Source of the DNA: Phoronis australis
Taxonomy: Eukaryota > Phoronida > Phoronidae
DNA length: 64,000 bases
Direction: 5' to 3'
Assembly (NCBI GenBank): GCA_002633005.1
Contig: NMRA01000468.1
Coordinates: forward strand, 126,001 to 190,000
This document shows, piece by piece, positions 1 through 20,234 of the stretch. Made by a program: the position numbers and the translations under genes. How positions within the stretch are numbered: position 1 is the stretch's first letter; every line of letters begins with the position of its first letter. The notes below the pieces were generated by a model that was not told the origin of the DNA, made no database searches, and worked only from the letters and a program-made list of their open reading frames with translations.

Positions 1-1162
1 CTGGACTCAAGCCGACGTTTGACGAATGACCGTTCAATTCGAATTAAAAACATTGTTTGTTTGTTGTGCAGCGACTCTTACAATCATTGATTATGTCACC
101 GCCGCCTGCCGTGTCCGCGTATTGATCACAGAAGGGTTTGAAATTTGGGCAATATCAAATACCAATATTACCTCGACGTGTTTTTGAACAGAAAATGTAA
201 AAGTACTCGTAAAACCTCAAGTACATTCAATGCCACACAATTCAAAGCAAATCAAAAGGTGTAGTTACCATTACCAAAAGAAGGATTCACGCACTTTCAA
301 GCGTAAATACCGCTTTTCTTAACTGCTTTGGTAACCGTCACAGTACCGCTATGGGCACTGTCAGGTGATCCTCACAGTGTGTCACGGACCTTATGAGACT
401 GGATCCGCCTCTTTAGGGGCAACATTGGTCCAATATGCCCGTCCAGTCAACGTGCCCTCTTTGGTTTAGACAACTTCTCATCTGCATCTCCGAACAAAAG
501 ATGAGCAAACTAGCGAGATGGCATGCATACGTACACACAAATAACGAAATGAATTGATCCCCGCTGAGCCCTTGAGAAATTCGTCACATAAGAATTTTTT
601 TTTGTTTGTTTCAATCGCTGCACCTCATCATTAGTCAGGCCTATGGAGCAGTATACAGCCAGTTTCCTACTGATGCCAAATTACGGCTCACCCTGGCGGC
701 CTAACAGGGACACCACTAAATTTCATTTCTGCGCATGTACATGTACGTCTTTGTTTACTAACAAATTATATATTTCTTTTAATTCTAACTTCATTGTGGA
801 CTTCTCTTTGAAAAATATGAAGTTGAATTGTACATACTACACATAATACGTTGGGTCTTATTTCAATCGCATAAATGAAGGACCTGTACATTCAAATTAG
901 AATCCCTGCATGGAAATAAAGTCCCCACGTGTATTTATTTTAGACAATGTTGAGAAATCACCGCACAGTTTATGCTGGGTGTGTAGGCCTACCAAAGCTG
1001 AAATCTGACTTAGTAATGTTAATAAAAACAACCACGGTTTTATATCGACTTGACATGTTTCGGTGTCGTTTATTCAAACTGCAGAAGAGAGAATATAGTG
1101 GCCACCTAGCTAGGCCTAGCAACAAGTGATGAAGCACAGATACAGTCAGTTACAGGGAGTGA
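1..1162. other. Upstream flank, nothing recognised
   Basis: AT-rich sequence. The short open frames (643-846, 947-1129) have no family features or splice partners. Confidence 0.5.
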
Positions 1163-1480
1163 CTAGACCAACAATGACAACCTGTGGTGTGCCAGTTGCC
1201 TATTGAGATTGGGCTTGCATCAACTGATGTGTAGAGCTCTTTCTGCCTGGTCTATTGTTGCGAAGTCATTGAAAGAGCACTGTTGATAACAGTGATTGGA
1301 GCCGCTCTTTCGCTGAATATTTGCATGTGAACTTCTGTCAGAATTTAGGTGTTTTCTGGTCCTGGTTTTCAAATGGCGAACAGTTTCGCCTACATAACTG
1401 GAGCCACATCCAGCACAGATAAATTTGTACACTACCCTGGACCGTAGACCCATAGGAATATTCGTCATAGTGATCTTCAA
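1163..1480 (-). pseudogene. Penelope-like retroelement GIY-YIG fragment
   Basis: Translates to VVYKFICAGCGSSYVGETVR then LKTRTRKHLNSDRSSH: the GIY-YIG endonuclease fold start with the Cys-x2-Cys insertion typical of Penelope-like elements and related RTs. After ALHIS there is an in-frame TGA, but the frame continues as CKPNLNRQLAHHRLSLLV, the usual end of such ORFs, to TAG at 1163. Only the C-terminal domain remains, so it is a dead remnant. Confidence 0.82.
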
Positions 1481-2725
1481 GTTTACTTATATTTTACAAC
1501 CAGAAAAGTACTGATTTCGGGAGTAAAAAAAGTTCCCATAAAAAGCGTCTATGTGCTTCTAGTGGAGAACAACATGGCCAATGAATTGTTTACACGCTTT
1601 GAACGACACGGGCCAGTCCTTCTTTGAGTGGTCACAACCTCAACTCATTCTCAGTTGACCTCGTTGTTCTCGTGTACATTATTACACTGATGAATATCTG
1701 TTTTCTTCCCTTTGATGGAGCTATTCTGTCTTTAGTAGTAACAGTAGTGGTGTAAGAGATATGAACGCGGCAGATGCACATGTAGACCGGAAGCCTGAAC
1801 CAAAAGCGCAATTTTTTATCTTTTAAAGCCACTCAGGGTGATCAGTGCCTTCGTTCTACTGAGAGAATTACAGTTCTAGAAACGGTTGACACTAATTGAA
1901 GTGTGTGATTTCTGGCACCCATGCGGATGCTATCCAGAAGTTTTGCTAATTTGCAAAGTAAAAGTAATAATTGTTTGTTGTTGTTAATCCCTACATTTTG
2001 CCTGAAAGCCGCACATTTTCCAGCCCTCGGCTGCCAGAGTGATCCATTACTCCATTAGCCCAATTTTGGTACCAATCGGCCAGTAGTTCGAGAATTTCTG
2101 CTCTGGATGACTCGAAAAGAACTCTAATTATTCTAGGCTTAAAATCTGTGCAATCGATTTATTATTTTGTTCACTGACACGATCGGTAGGCTACGAATCG
2201 ATGAGTAGTCTGCCTGCCGAACGCAATGTGGAAGCAATTGGCGGCTTGTCGATAGATGGCGCAACACAACCAGTGACCGGGGCCGAAGTTCATTCGGTCA
2301 CATTTCTTCTGTGGAGTGGTCAGCAAACCGGTAGCTGATTCGGACCAATTCACGGAACCAAGAAACCATACGTGAAAGGCTGCGTTATGTCCGTGAACTT
2401 GTGTATTCATCAGAACAAGGTGACCTTTAGTGTTTACGGCAATTGTTAGCAAGTGCCGGGTGACGACGTGGTCGGTGCCCAACGGCACATGACGACCCGT
2501 GCCTGTTGCCCGGTAACCCGTGCCCTAGCTGCCAGTCCTGGACACCCCTCCCTTAGCCAGCCTTGGCCAGTTCAGAGCCTCAGACATTGTCGGTTAGACC
2601 TGCATATAAATAAGTATTTATTTGGCAGCAGCATGCAGTGGCATAATAAGTCGTGGCTGAGCAAATCAGTTTTATTGGGCGGTGCACCATTTTGTTTGGC
2701 ATTCACGGTTTTTTGCTTGCAGTGT
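1481..2725. other. Intergenic, nothing recognised
   Basis: No motif-bearing frame, repeat or RNA gene was seen. A segment around 2450-2620 is less AT-rich than its surroundings, but without a promoter signal I can defend. Confidence 0.4.
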
Positions 2726-2733
2726 CATTGAAC

Positions 2734-2786
2734 TTAGGCAATGACCATCGCCTCAGTTGGCCAACAGAGGCGATGGTCATTGCCTA
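2734..2786. mobile_element. 53-bp palindromic mini-insertion with 8-bp flanking repeats
   Basis: 2735-2754 is exactly the reverse complement of 2767-2786; the centre GTTGGCCAAC is also palindromic, leaving one A/A mismatch pair. Identical CATTGAAC octamers flank it at 2726-2733 and 2787-2794, the size of a hAT-type target duplication. It would fold into one near-perfect hairpin. Confidence 0.7.
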
Positions 2787-2868
2787 CATTGAACTAACTT
2801 CGCTCAACGAAGAAAATTTGCAAAGTACGGATGATGTGGAATAAGTAGAAATTTGATGAAAGTGCAGT

Positions 2869-3372
2869 GGTGGATTTAGAGGGCCCATGCCCTCCCCCCT
2901 AAAATTTTCCCAGATTCCATTTACNNNNNNNNNNNNNNNNNNNNNNNNNNNNNNNNNNNNNNNNNNNNNNNNNNNNNNNNNNNNNNNNNNNNNNNNNNNN
3001 NNNNNNNNNNNNNNNNNNNNNNNNNNNNNNNNNNNNNNNNNNNNNNNNNNNNNNNNNNNNNNNNNNNNNNNNNNNNNNNNNNNNNNNNNNNNNNNNNNNN
3101 NNNNNNNNNNNNNNNNNNNNNNNNNNNNNNNNNNNNNNNNNNNNNNNNNNNNNNNNNNNNNNNNNNNNNNNNNNNNNNNNNNNNNNNNNNNNNNNNNNNN
3201 NNNNNNNNNNNNNNNNNNNNNNNNNNNNNNNNNNNNNNNNNNNNNNNNNNNNNNNNNNNNNNNNNNNNNNNNNNNNNNNNNNNNNNNNNNNNNNNNNNNN
3301 NNNNNNNNNNNNNNNNNNNNNNNNNNNNNCCCCCCCCCCCCCCCCAACTCAAAATCCTGGATCCTCCCCTGA
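2869..3372. mobile_element. TIR element of the CAGTGGCGGAT type, interrupted by an N gap
   Basis: Left end CAGTGGTGGATTTAGAGGG; right end, reverse complemented, CAGGGGAGGATCCAGGA, with C/G homopolymers inside. Flanks share AAGTG. The 405-nt N run (2925-3329) and a 15-base C run fall inside, so the interior is unknown. CAGTGGCGGATC ends are typical of a widespread hAT-like MITE group (knowledge). Confidence 0.6.
2925..3329. other. Assembly gap (405 N)
   Basis: Run of N inside a TIR element next to a poly-C tract, which probably caused the gap. Open frames across it are artefacts. Confidence 0.99.
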
Positions 3373-4036
3373 AGTGATGAGTTCAAGACCTGGGCCACGA
3401 TTGTCAGCATAGATATCTCAGGTGTCTTAGCTCTGCGCCGAGTTTTTGCTTAACTTCGGAACAAAATCTTGATGTTTTTCATCATGTCGCTGGGAAATTA
3501 CTCTTTTTATTCGTTAACATTATGGGACCACAAAAGCATCCTTATAATTCTGGTGCACAGAAGACGTTCATCACCAAGCCACCTGGCAATTAATACAGCT
3601 AGTTCTTTCATTCACAGATATTTTGCAGCAATGGAATATTTGTGTAGATCGTTTGCCTATCAGACTGTGCAATGTGGCAGTCTGATGGCATATGATCATT
3701 GCAAAGAGTTGCAGGAAAATATACAACTGATACAATGAAGGTCGCTGCATGTCCACCAACTAACCTAGTACATATCGCCATCTAGTGAGCATTCAATTGA
3801 TCATGTTGCTGCTATAGGTCTACCTGAAAATGACTACTTTGCTAACATTATATGGTATGTCAAGTCACAAAAACCAATCACTAGTCGGAACAATTTTTTT
3901 TTTTTTTGTAATTTATCATTCAAACATTTGGTTACTGTACTGAATATGTGTTTTACTTTTTCAGAGTTGGTGGAGCTAACGCCAGTCAGGGAACCTGTTT
4001 GTTGCCTGGCAACTAAGCATTGTCCAAGTGAACTTG
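3373..4036 (+). other. Esterase 5' flank and probable 5'UTR
   Basis: 3373-3964 shows no recognisable exon. A TTTTTCAG acceptor ends at 3964 and 3965-4036 is likely 5'UTR of exon 1. The promoter was not identified. Confidence 0.45.
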
Positions 4037-12815
<8,779 letters not shown>

Positions 12816-15800
12816 TCAACTCTTCGTCAAATTTAATTTAAAGCCCTAACCGCTTTCATCAGTTTTCATGTCTGGAACACATTTGAGTCTGACCATGAGG
12901 CACGCGGCAGTGTCAGATTTCTTGAATTCTTGTATTCATCAGCATGATGTCATTGTCACCTTTAACCTCTGAACTGTATGATGTCATTGTCACCCTTGAC
13001 CTCCCATGTGTATGATTTTGATCATTAATACATTGACTCTTGAAAGCCGAGACATTTAGGCTAGTTAGATATACCTATGCCCAACTGGTCTTCGAGTTGA
13101 CTGACAAAAAGTCTTTTGGCCGGGCAGTTCTGAAAAAACAGTCACACATAGAGTAATGATGCTTTTTTCAGATGAGGTAAGCATTGACAAAAGGTTTGAA
13201 TACTATCAACATTGTCGGTGGGGATAAGTGAATACGTTACTTGGCAGCGGCCTCATGTGACCAGAGTGCAAAGGTCAACGTTGTGACACCAGGAAATAAT
13301 GGTGTGAATGCATGACTGCACATGCTCAAATTCATCTTGCGATGGCAACTTGCCAAATAGTACGCTGCTCCTGAATAGCATGGAGTGGACAGATTACACT
13401 GAATAATGGGTTCCAATTGTAATTCAGCTGGTGTGCATATCGTGCAAGTTCAAAGAACAGCATTTTCTGAAAACCTGTAATGGGTAAATCACCGATCACT
13501 GCACACCTTCACGAAGCCCATGGATAATCTTATTAAGATTGATATATCCTACTAATTGTAAAATGCATGGCCAAAAACCACGGTTGCTTTTGATATCTTT
13601 TTGTTTGAAAATCGATGTAATACAAAAAACACCAAATATCAGCTAAATTGGTATTTTTTTCTCATTTTATACCTGCTTTGAACAGTGTAGGAGGGCATTG
13701 GCAGTTGTTGCAAAGCCTTTTAGAAAGGATTTCTCAGTAATATAAATTGAGAAAAACCACAAAACAATCGGAACAACATTTCTATGACGACATCAATCTA
13801 AGACAATTAAATGCAGAGCGAGTGGATTTAAATTTTAATGTAACAGAACTCTTTTTCTTGAAGATACCTTTCAATTCACGTACAACTTTCGACAGATTGA
13901 GATAGGGAATAATGTCCATGACCATACTTGTCGCAGGTTCATGACGGAGTTTTCCCGTTCAGTGACTTAACCAGACGTAGAGGTTTGCGAGCGTGTAATA
14001 ACATCTAGCTTCTTTGTTAACTGCCAAGCACAGTCTTTTGTCTGTTATGACAACAAGCAGGCCAATTATCTACCAGGCTTATTACAGACGACGTGTGAAC
14101 ACAGTCAAACACAGAACATTCGGAAAGAATAATTGTCGAAACTTCGGTTGCAGTTGGGCAATTTTGGCTATTCAAAAACTAAACATAATCACCATTTGAC
14201 GAGGAATTCAGAAATGCTATTGATTTATGTTCAAAGATGTTATAACTTAACTTTTATTTTTAACAGCACAGCCCAGTCGGACTAAATACAATCTTTTTGG
14301 AGATAAGAGCAATTATCGAACAAAAGAGAGTTGGCCCTTCAACCATAAATGCCATAATGGAGTCAATCAGTCGTGTAAGATATTGGCTGCAGGGGTCATC
14401 TTCCCAACTTGTTGTTGGGTTATAGAATCGATCAAGTTGGGAGCAACGGGAAAATGCTGTAATGTTCCAAAATTTAAAAAATATAGGTCAATGAAAACAA
14501 CGAGCTTTCTTACCTTCAGGTCTAAAGAGGGTTCTATCTCTGTGTAATCCGGGACTTTTCTATTACTCGTATAACTGTGTGCTTTGAGATAGTACACTCT
14601 TTGGCAAGACACTGGTTAGCATTATTAGTAGTACACTCAACATTCGATAGGTGGCGCTGGTGAAGATTGGCTCCTCTTCATGGTGTAAACAATGCCACTT
14701 AATGAATTTTTGAGCCTCATTGAATTTATTTATGTACTGATTATTTATGATTGTTGTCAAATGATTTGCTCTATAATGTATGCAATATTTTGTTGAGTTA
14801 TTGAAATGTTTCATTAAATCATGTTGTTTTCGTTTCATTTTTTAAAACTTTATTTGATATAACTAAACTATCGAATATTTTAACCAATACAATTTGCATA
14901 GAAAACTATGTAATTCATAACACTACCCTAAAATAAAACAAATATTACAATGCCTAACCCTGTGCAGGATATTTATAACTAATAACATGACAATCTAACA
15001 TAGCAAGCAATGTAACAACTGGAGTAAACCCTGCTTTCAAAAATAAAACGTAAATCGGAATGACTTATTGTTAGATTTCATAAACCAGTAGTATGACAGT
15101 GACCAATTACAGCTCTGTCACTGCTAATAAACACGTTTTCGATTCCTTAAACAGTTTTATCGTGAACCCCAATTCACGAATGCTTTTTTGCTAATGCAGT
15201 TGTAATTTGGTTGAAATCAAAAACTAATAACATATCCAGTTCATGGATGCAAATTCTCCAAACATATTCCATGAACTTTCCTGTAATAATCGAGTAAAAA
15301 TAAAGGAATCTGTACACATGCTATTTACACATTCGCATAATCATACAAAAATTATGCTGAGTATAGTCATTTATGCAAAAATTCAAGGAGACAAAATATT
15401 CAAACAAAAGTATGTACCCTTTATAGGAATCGTCTTGAGACAGGTGAGATGCTTTTAGGAATATCTTGGGTAATTTGAAATTGTTAACAGCCTGAGGGAC
15501 TACTCAATGCATAACAACTAGGCAGCGCATACCAGTGTGAAAGCCTTATACAACAGCAGGAATATACAAAAATATAAAAGGTAACGCAATAATTTGCAAT
15601 CACTAAAATCCTCATATAACAGTTCTCACTCCAAAAACTAGTTGTAACTGACTTGTATTTAAAAAATAAAAACAAAGGGATTAATAAGACTAGCTAGAGA
15701 TCTTAATTTTAACATGAATAACAGTCGCTTGAATATGAAAAACATGATATGTATAATATTAGCAAAAGCACATTGATAATAAAAACTTTCTAACACAAAA

Positions 15801-17956
15801 CAGGACGTATAATTACAATAGATGAGTTTTAAAATATAACACTGAACACGTTTAGTACAATGAACTTGTTCGAACTATAAGTGCATCACAAATACATCAA
15901 TGTAAAACAAAATATATAGGTAACTAAACTCCTGGGGGACCAGCAAAGCCATGGTGAGCAGTTATACTGAACGATTGACTGCTGCCATCTGTTGATAAAT
16001 AAATCGTGTACTCTCCTATCAAGGGTGCCACTCAATTATGCGAAAGAATTTCCAACTATATATCAGAACCATCCCCTCAAACCATGGAATCGTAAATGCA
16101 TCACATAGGCAAGAATTAAGTTATTTGCCCTAAACAAATTGGAAAATCAATCGTTCGAAGAAATCTCAGACACGATCAATGCATCATTTACATGAACCAC
16201 ATGTTGGATTTTAATTTTTGTGATTTTTATGCATGAGACTTGAGACTTTTGAAATTTACGATATACTCCAAGCACGAAATGATTTCCAAGACCATATTTT
16301 GTTTACATTTTCCGCCTCTTCAAATCTGAATATAACTCAAATTGAGATGCATACACCAGTATGTTGCTGAGTAACAAAATGCATGCGGACAGAAAACTGA
16401 TGGTACTTTTTACATACACTTTGCTGCGTGTCTAATTATTTGACGAACTAAGCCATAAAAGAATTGGCCTCTATTGTCAGCCATATGGCAATAAGAGTGA
16501 ACTATCCCTCGGTATCAGCAGCCATTCCTTCCTAATGGTCTCCATTTGCATTCTATAATGTAAAATTCTCTATTCACCATGATAATAATATCAAATAATT
16601 CGTAATAAAACTATTCACTCAAAAAGGCGGAAAGTAAATCCAAACTTCATTTAAAACTAACACCCCTGATTGCAAAAACATGACATCCACTTCAAAGCTA
16701 GGAAACTTGATCAAAAAGATTAATTAAAATTGATAGGCTTGAAATATCAGATTACATTATTTCGTTACTTTTCATTCCAATACAGTGTTGAGAACAGATT
16801 TTGAGTCGGTCATGTGGAGACATCTGTTGGCGATATTGCTGACAGGTCTTGATGACTCTGGGCTCGTCTTTTTGCTGAAATACGTGAATGAGATATCTAT
16901 ATTGTATGCCATGTGACCATATTACTTTTAGGTATTATTTAATTTTGAAGAATTTGATTTGAATATCACTGTTAACAAATTTTGAATATTGTCATAAGTG
17001 TAGAATTTATGGAAATGCTGGTATTACAAATTAAAGTAAAACAAACACACCACACAAATAAACAGCAATAATAACACAAACCAAATCAATAATAACTCAA
17101 ATATTTCTTTCCTGTGTAATGTCAAGATAAAATACTTCAAACTTAAATATCTTCAAATAAATACAATGTTAAATGAAAATAATGTAATAAGTATTTAACA
17201 GGGTTATGTTATGAATTTGAAAGATTACTTGAAGTACAGAAAATGTTGAACACGACAAGAAAAACAATTTGGGTTCTTTCTGGAAAATCAAAAGAAAAAG
17301 TGATTGCTGACAAAGTAAAGGTAGACACACACATCACTGTACAAACGGCGTTACCCAAAATTTCAAGTATTGTTACAAGTAGCAGTAGAACTCGGGAGCT
17401 GCAAGTCAATCAGTTTAATCATTAACATTTAACTCATTAATAACATCACAAGAAGACAACTTCTAACAACATAGAGCATGCAATTAATAAACACAGCAGG
17501 GACTATGATAATTATAAGACTTATGTTAATGAAGAAGCCATCTTGCTCTGGGCCTGTTTCATGATGACGACTTAAGACGGATGTTTGACCTGACGCTCTC
17601 ACGTCAAAATCCCTGACAAAAAGGCTAGCCAAGTAAATATGAACAGATCGAGGTCTAAAAATAATTTTTTAAATTATCTCACTGACTGGCAATTACAAAT
17701 GTATTCTCAGACACTTTGTACTTTTGCCAAAATGAGTAATAATTATTTTTCAAAAATAGTTAGTGGAGCGTAAGACCAAATTTCTGTCGTCTTAAGTCAA
17801 TTTTCACACAACAGACGCCTGATCACACTTTTTATTTCTTCTAACCGAGTTCTCATTGGATGATAATCATAAATACTGTAAACACATGGCCATAAAAATA
17901 TGTTTTACCACAAAAACCAAGGCTGATCATCGCATATTCTTTTTGTCAATGCTCTG

Positions 17957-18830
17957 TTTTTCCCATTGTGTTTGTGTTTTGTCATTCAAAAGCTAAGAAA
18001 CGACAACTACAAGTTTAAGGCACTGAAAGCAACAAAGAGGTCATGTTCATAATTCTGAACGGAATACTTGGTTTTGAGAAAAATAAATTAATGGCGTCTA
18101 ATGGAAGCCTTTTCACACAGAAAAAATTCTTTTTTAAATGAGAAAGTGAGATTTTGCATGTTTCTTTTCTATTTTCTGTGTTCAAAAGCTCATCCACTCA
18201 GCTTCCCATGAAATGCCTGATGAGGAGATAAAGCAAGATTTGATGTAGCATTCCCTGCTCAACACTGGTGTGCTCTGCTAGTGGAATGATTAAGCAAGAT
18301 TTGATGTAGCATTCCCTGCTCAACACTGGTGTGCTCTGCTAGTGGAATGATTAAGCAAGATTTGATGTAGCATTCCCTGCTCAACACTGGTGTGCTCTGC
18401 TAGTGGAATGATTAAGCAAGATTTGATGTAGCATTCCCTGCTCAACACTGGTGTGCTCTGCTAGNTTTTTCCCATTGTGTTTGTGTTTTGTCATTCAAAA
18501 AATAAGAAACGACAACTACAAGTTTAAGGCACTGAAAGCAACAAAGAGGTGTCATGTTCATAATTCTGAACGGAATACTTGGTTTTGAGAAAAATTAATT
18601 AATGGCGTCTAATGGAAGCCTTTTCACACAGAAAAAAATCTTTTTTAAATGGGAAAGTGAAATTTTGCATGTTTCTTTTCTATTTTCTGTGTCGTAAGTT
18701 CAAAAGCTCATCCACTCAGCTTCACATGAAATGCCTAATGAGGAGTTGAAGCAAGATTTGATGTAGGATTCCATGCTCAACACTGGTGTGCTCTGCATGT
18801 GGAATGGTTTGCTGGTTAGTTTGCTGGAAA
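17957..18830 (+). repeat. ~510-bp tandem duplication joined at a single N
   Basis: Sequence from 17957 (TTTTTCCCATTGTGTTTGTG) recurs from 18466 with a few substitutions and small indels, through CTCATCCACTCAGCTTC and the start of the 61-bp unit. The N at 18465 is the junction. Confidence 0.85.
18231..18464 (+). repeat. 61-bp tandem repeat, 4 copies
   Basis: Units start at 18231, 18292, 18353 and 18414 (AAGCAAGATTTGATGTAGCA...), essentially identical; the last is cut by the N at 18465. Confidence 0.95.
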
Positions 18831-19629
18831 CAGTAGATGCATCAAACATAGCACACTGCGAGTGAAATCCCCTACTTTTTTAAGGTAGTAAGAAGCGTTT
18901 ATTTATCAATTTGAAGAAATGCAGGACATCTGGAATATAGTGACAATGCATACTGCGACAAATGGCAGATCTGAGAAGAGGTAAGCTAATGAAAAGTTGT
19001 TATGGTGTGTCATTAGTTCGACTGTTGCTCAACAGAGGTCACGTCTATCTCTTTCTCTCTGTCAAGATGACAGACAATAACTTAAGTCAGACTGTAGTAT
19101 TTACTTGAATCTGTAGGACAGAGCCGCACCCGATACTTTGGTCCCCATGTCCCAAATCAAACATGTATCTGTTGCCAGCTGTTGGACCACGTGAATGTGT
19201 AGCCACATCTAGATCATCCAAAAAATTAAAAACATGGCCCACGTTCACACCAAAGCTTCAAAAGCTCACCCTATAAAAGTGCAGAGAATATAGTAAAGTT
19301 TCTTGAATTTAGAACACAGTGAAATTTTATTTTATCAAAATTTAACTAAAATAAACAGAAAGAGAACTTTATTTCATTGCTTGTACAATTTGTATTGTAC
19401 ACCTGCCATCATTAACAAAAAAATGAAATTTTGAGGATTGTTAACAAAGCAGTGATATGTTGAAAATGGAAAATTGTAACTATTTTAGGCTATTAATTTT
19501 TGTTCGAATTTCAGAAACTTTACATGTATCATATTTATAACTAAAGCGCAGCTGAAAATTACAATTAAATCCGCACTAAACTAAGTAACAAAGCATCCCT
19601 CTAACCATCTTACATGTACTGTATGCGAC

Positions 19630-19655
19630 CCCCCCCCCCCCCCCCCCCNCCCCCC
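19630..19655 (+). repeat. Poly-C tract with one N
   Basis: About 25 cytosines with N at 19649, followed by GGGGC; sequencing-limited homopolymer. Confidence 0.95.
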
Positions 19656-19880
19656 GGGGCAGTTTGGGTATTAACTAATGAAATCGCACTTGGGCAAGTT
19701 ACACAGGTCAACGATACCTAACAACTACACAGTGTCTTGAAGTTCATTTATCAAACTGATATATTGCAATTCATCTGTAAGCTAGACAAGCAAACCTTTT
19801 AAAAGATTTCATCTCTGTTGGACATTACAACAACACATAAGAAAACAATGAGATTTATCTCCAGATGTGCAAGGAACACG

Positions 19881-19989
19881 TACAGCAAAATCTCACAAAT
19901 TTACGACACAACACTGGAAGCCTTTGAACTACAGAAAATCTCAAATTTCGCAATTATTTTTGTCCCAAATTGGAGAGATTTCACAGTAG
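19881..19989. mobile_element. Short TIR element, AATCTCACCAATTT family, copy near 3' end
   Basis: Left end TACAGCAAAATCTCACAAAT; right end reverse complement ACTGTGAAATCTCTCCAATT. Same ends as copies at 22368, 25524, 39741 and 47924. It lies about 160 bp downstream of the PLEKHA-like stop, probably in the 3'UTR. Confidence 0.7.
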
Positions 19990-20148
19990 AGTCTGACTAT
20001 GGAGATGATGGGGGTGGACAAGAACACTGAATAGGGCTGTTAATTGAAGCATTGGTTAAATAAAGCTGTTATGTCATTCCAAGCAAAAGCTGTGGCACTG
20101 CCACCTAGAGGCGGAACAACAAAACTACCACATGACTGACAACGTACG

Positions 20149-20234
20149 TCACAGAAAAACATCCTGGATGACAAAGGCATCGGGCTGGTAGGGGAGCGCG
20201 CTGGTGGTCTTAACGTCAGGATTTTTGGAGGCCT
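20149..20234 (-). CDS. PLEKHA5/7-like: PLEKHA-like exon Z: last coding exon with stop
   Basis: Acceptor AAAACAG|AG; encodes ASKNPDVKTTSALPYQPDAF and VIQDVFL followed by TGA (20149-20151). The terminal -DVFL fits a class II PDZ-ligand pattern (hydrophobic at -2 and 0); that role is an inference. The 3'UTR lies below 20149; its end was not located. Confidence 0.85.

Larger units (their letters stand above)
12816..20148. other. Convergent intergenic region and both 3'UTRs
   Basis: Tail-to-tail space of the two genes. It holds the 510-bp duplication, 61-bp array, poly-C tract and one TIR element. Elsewhere (12816-17956) it is AT-rich without coding features. Several AATAAA/TTTATT hexamers occur, but polyadenylation sites cannot be assigned. 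Confidence 0.6.

Noticed and set aside
2784-3410. Long frames across the first N gap
   Set aside because: Made of ambiguous bases; artefact.
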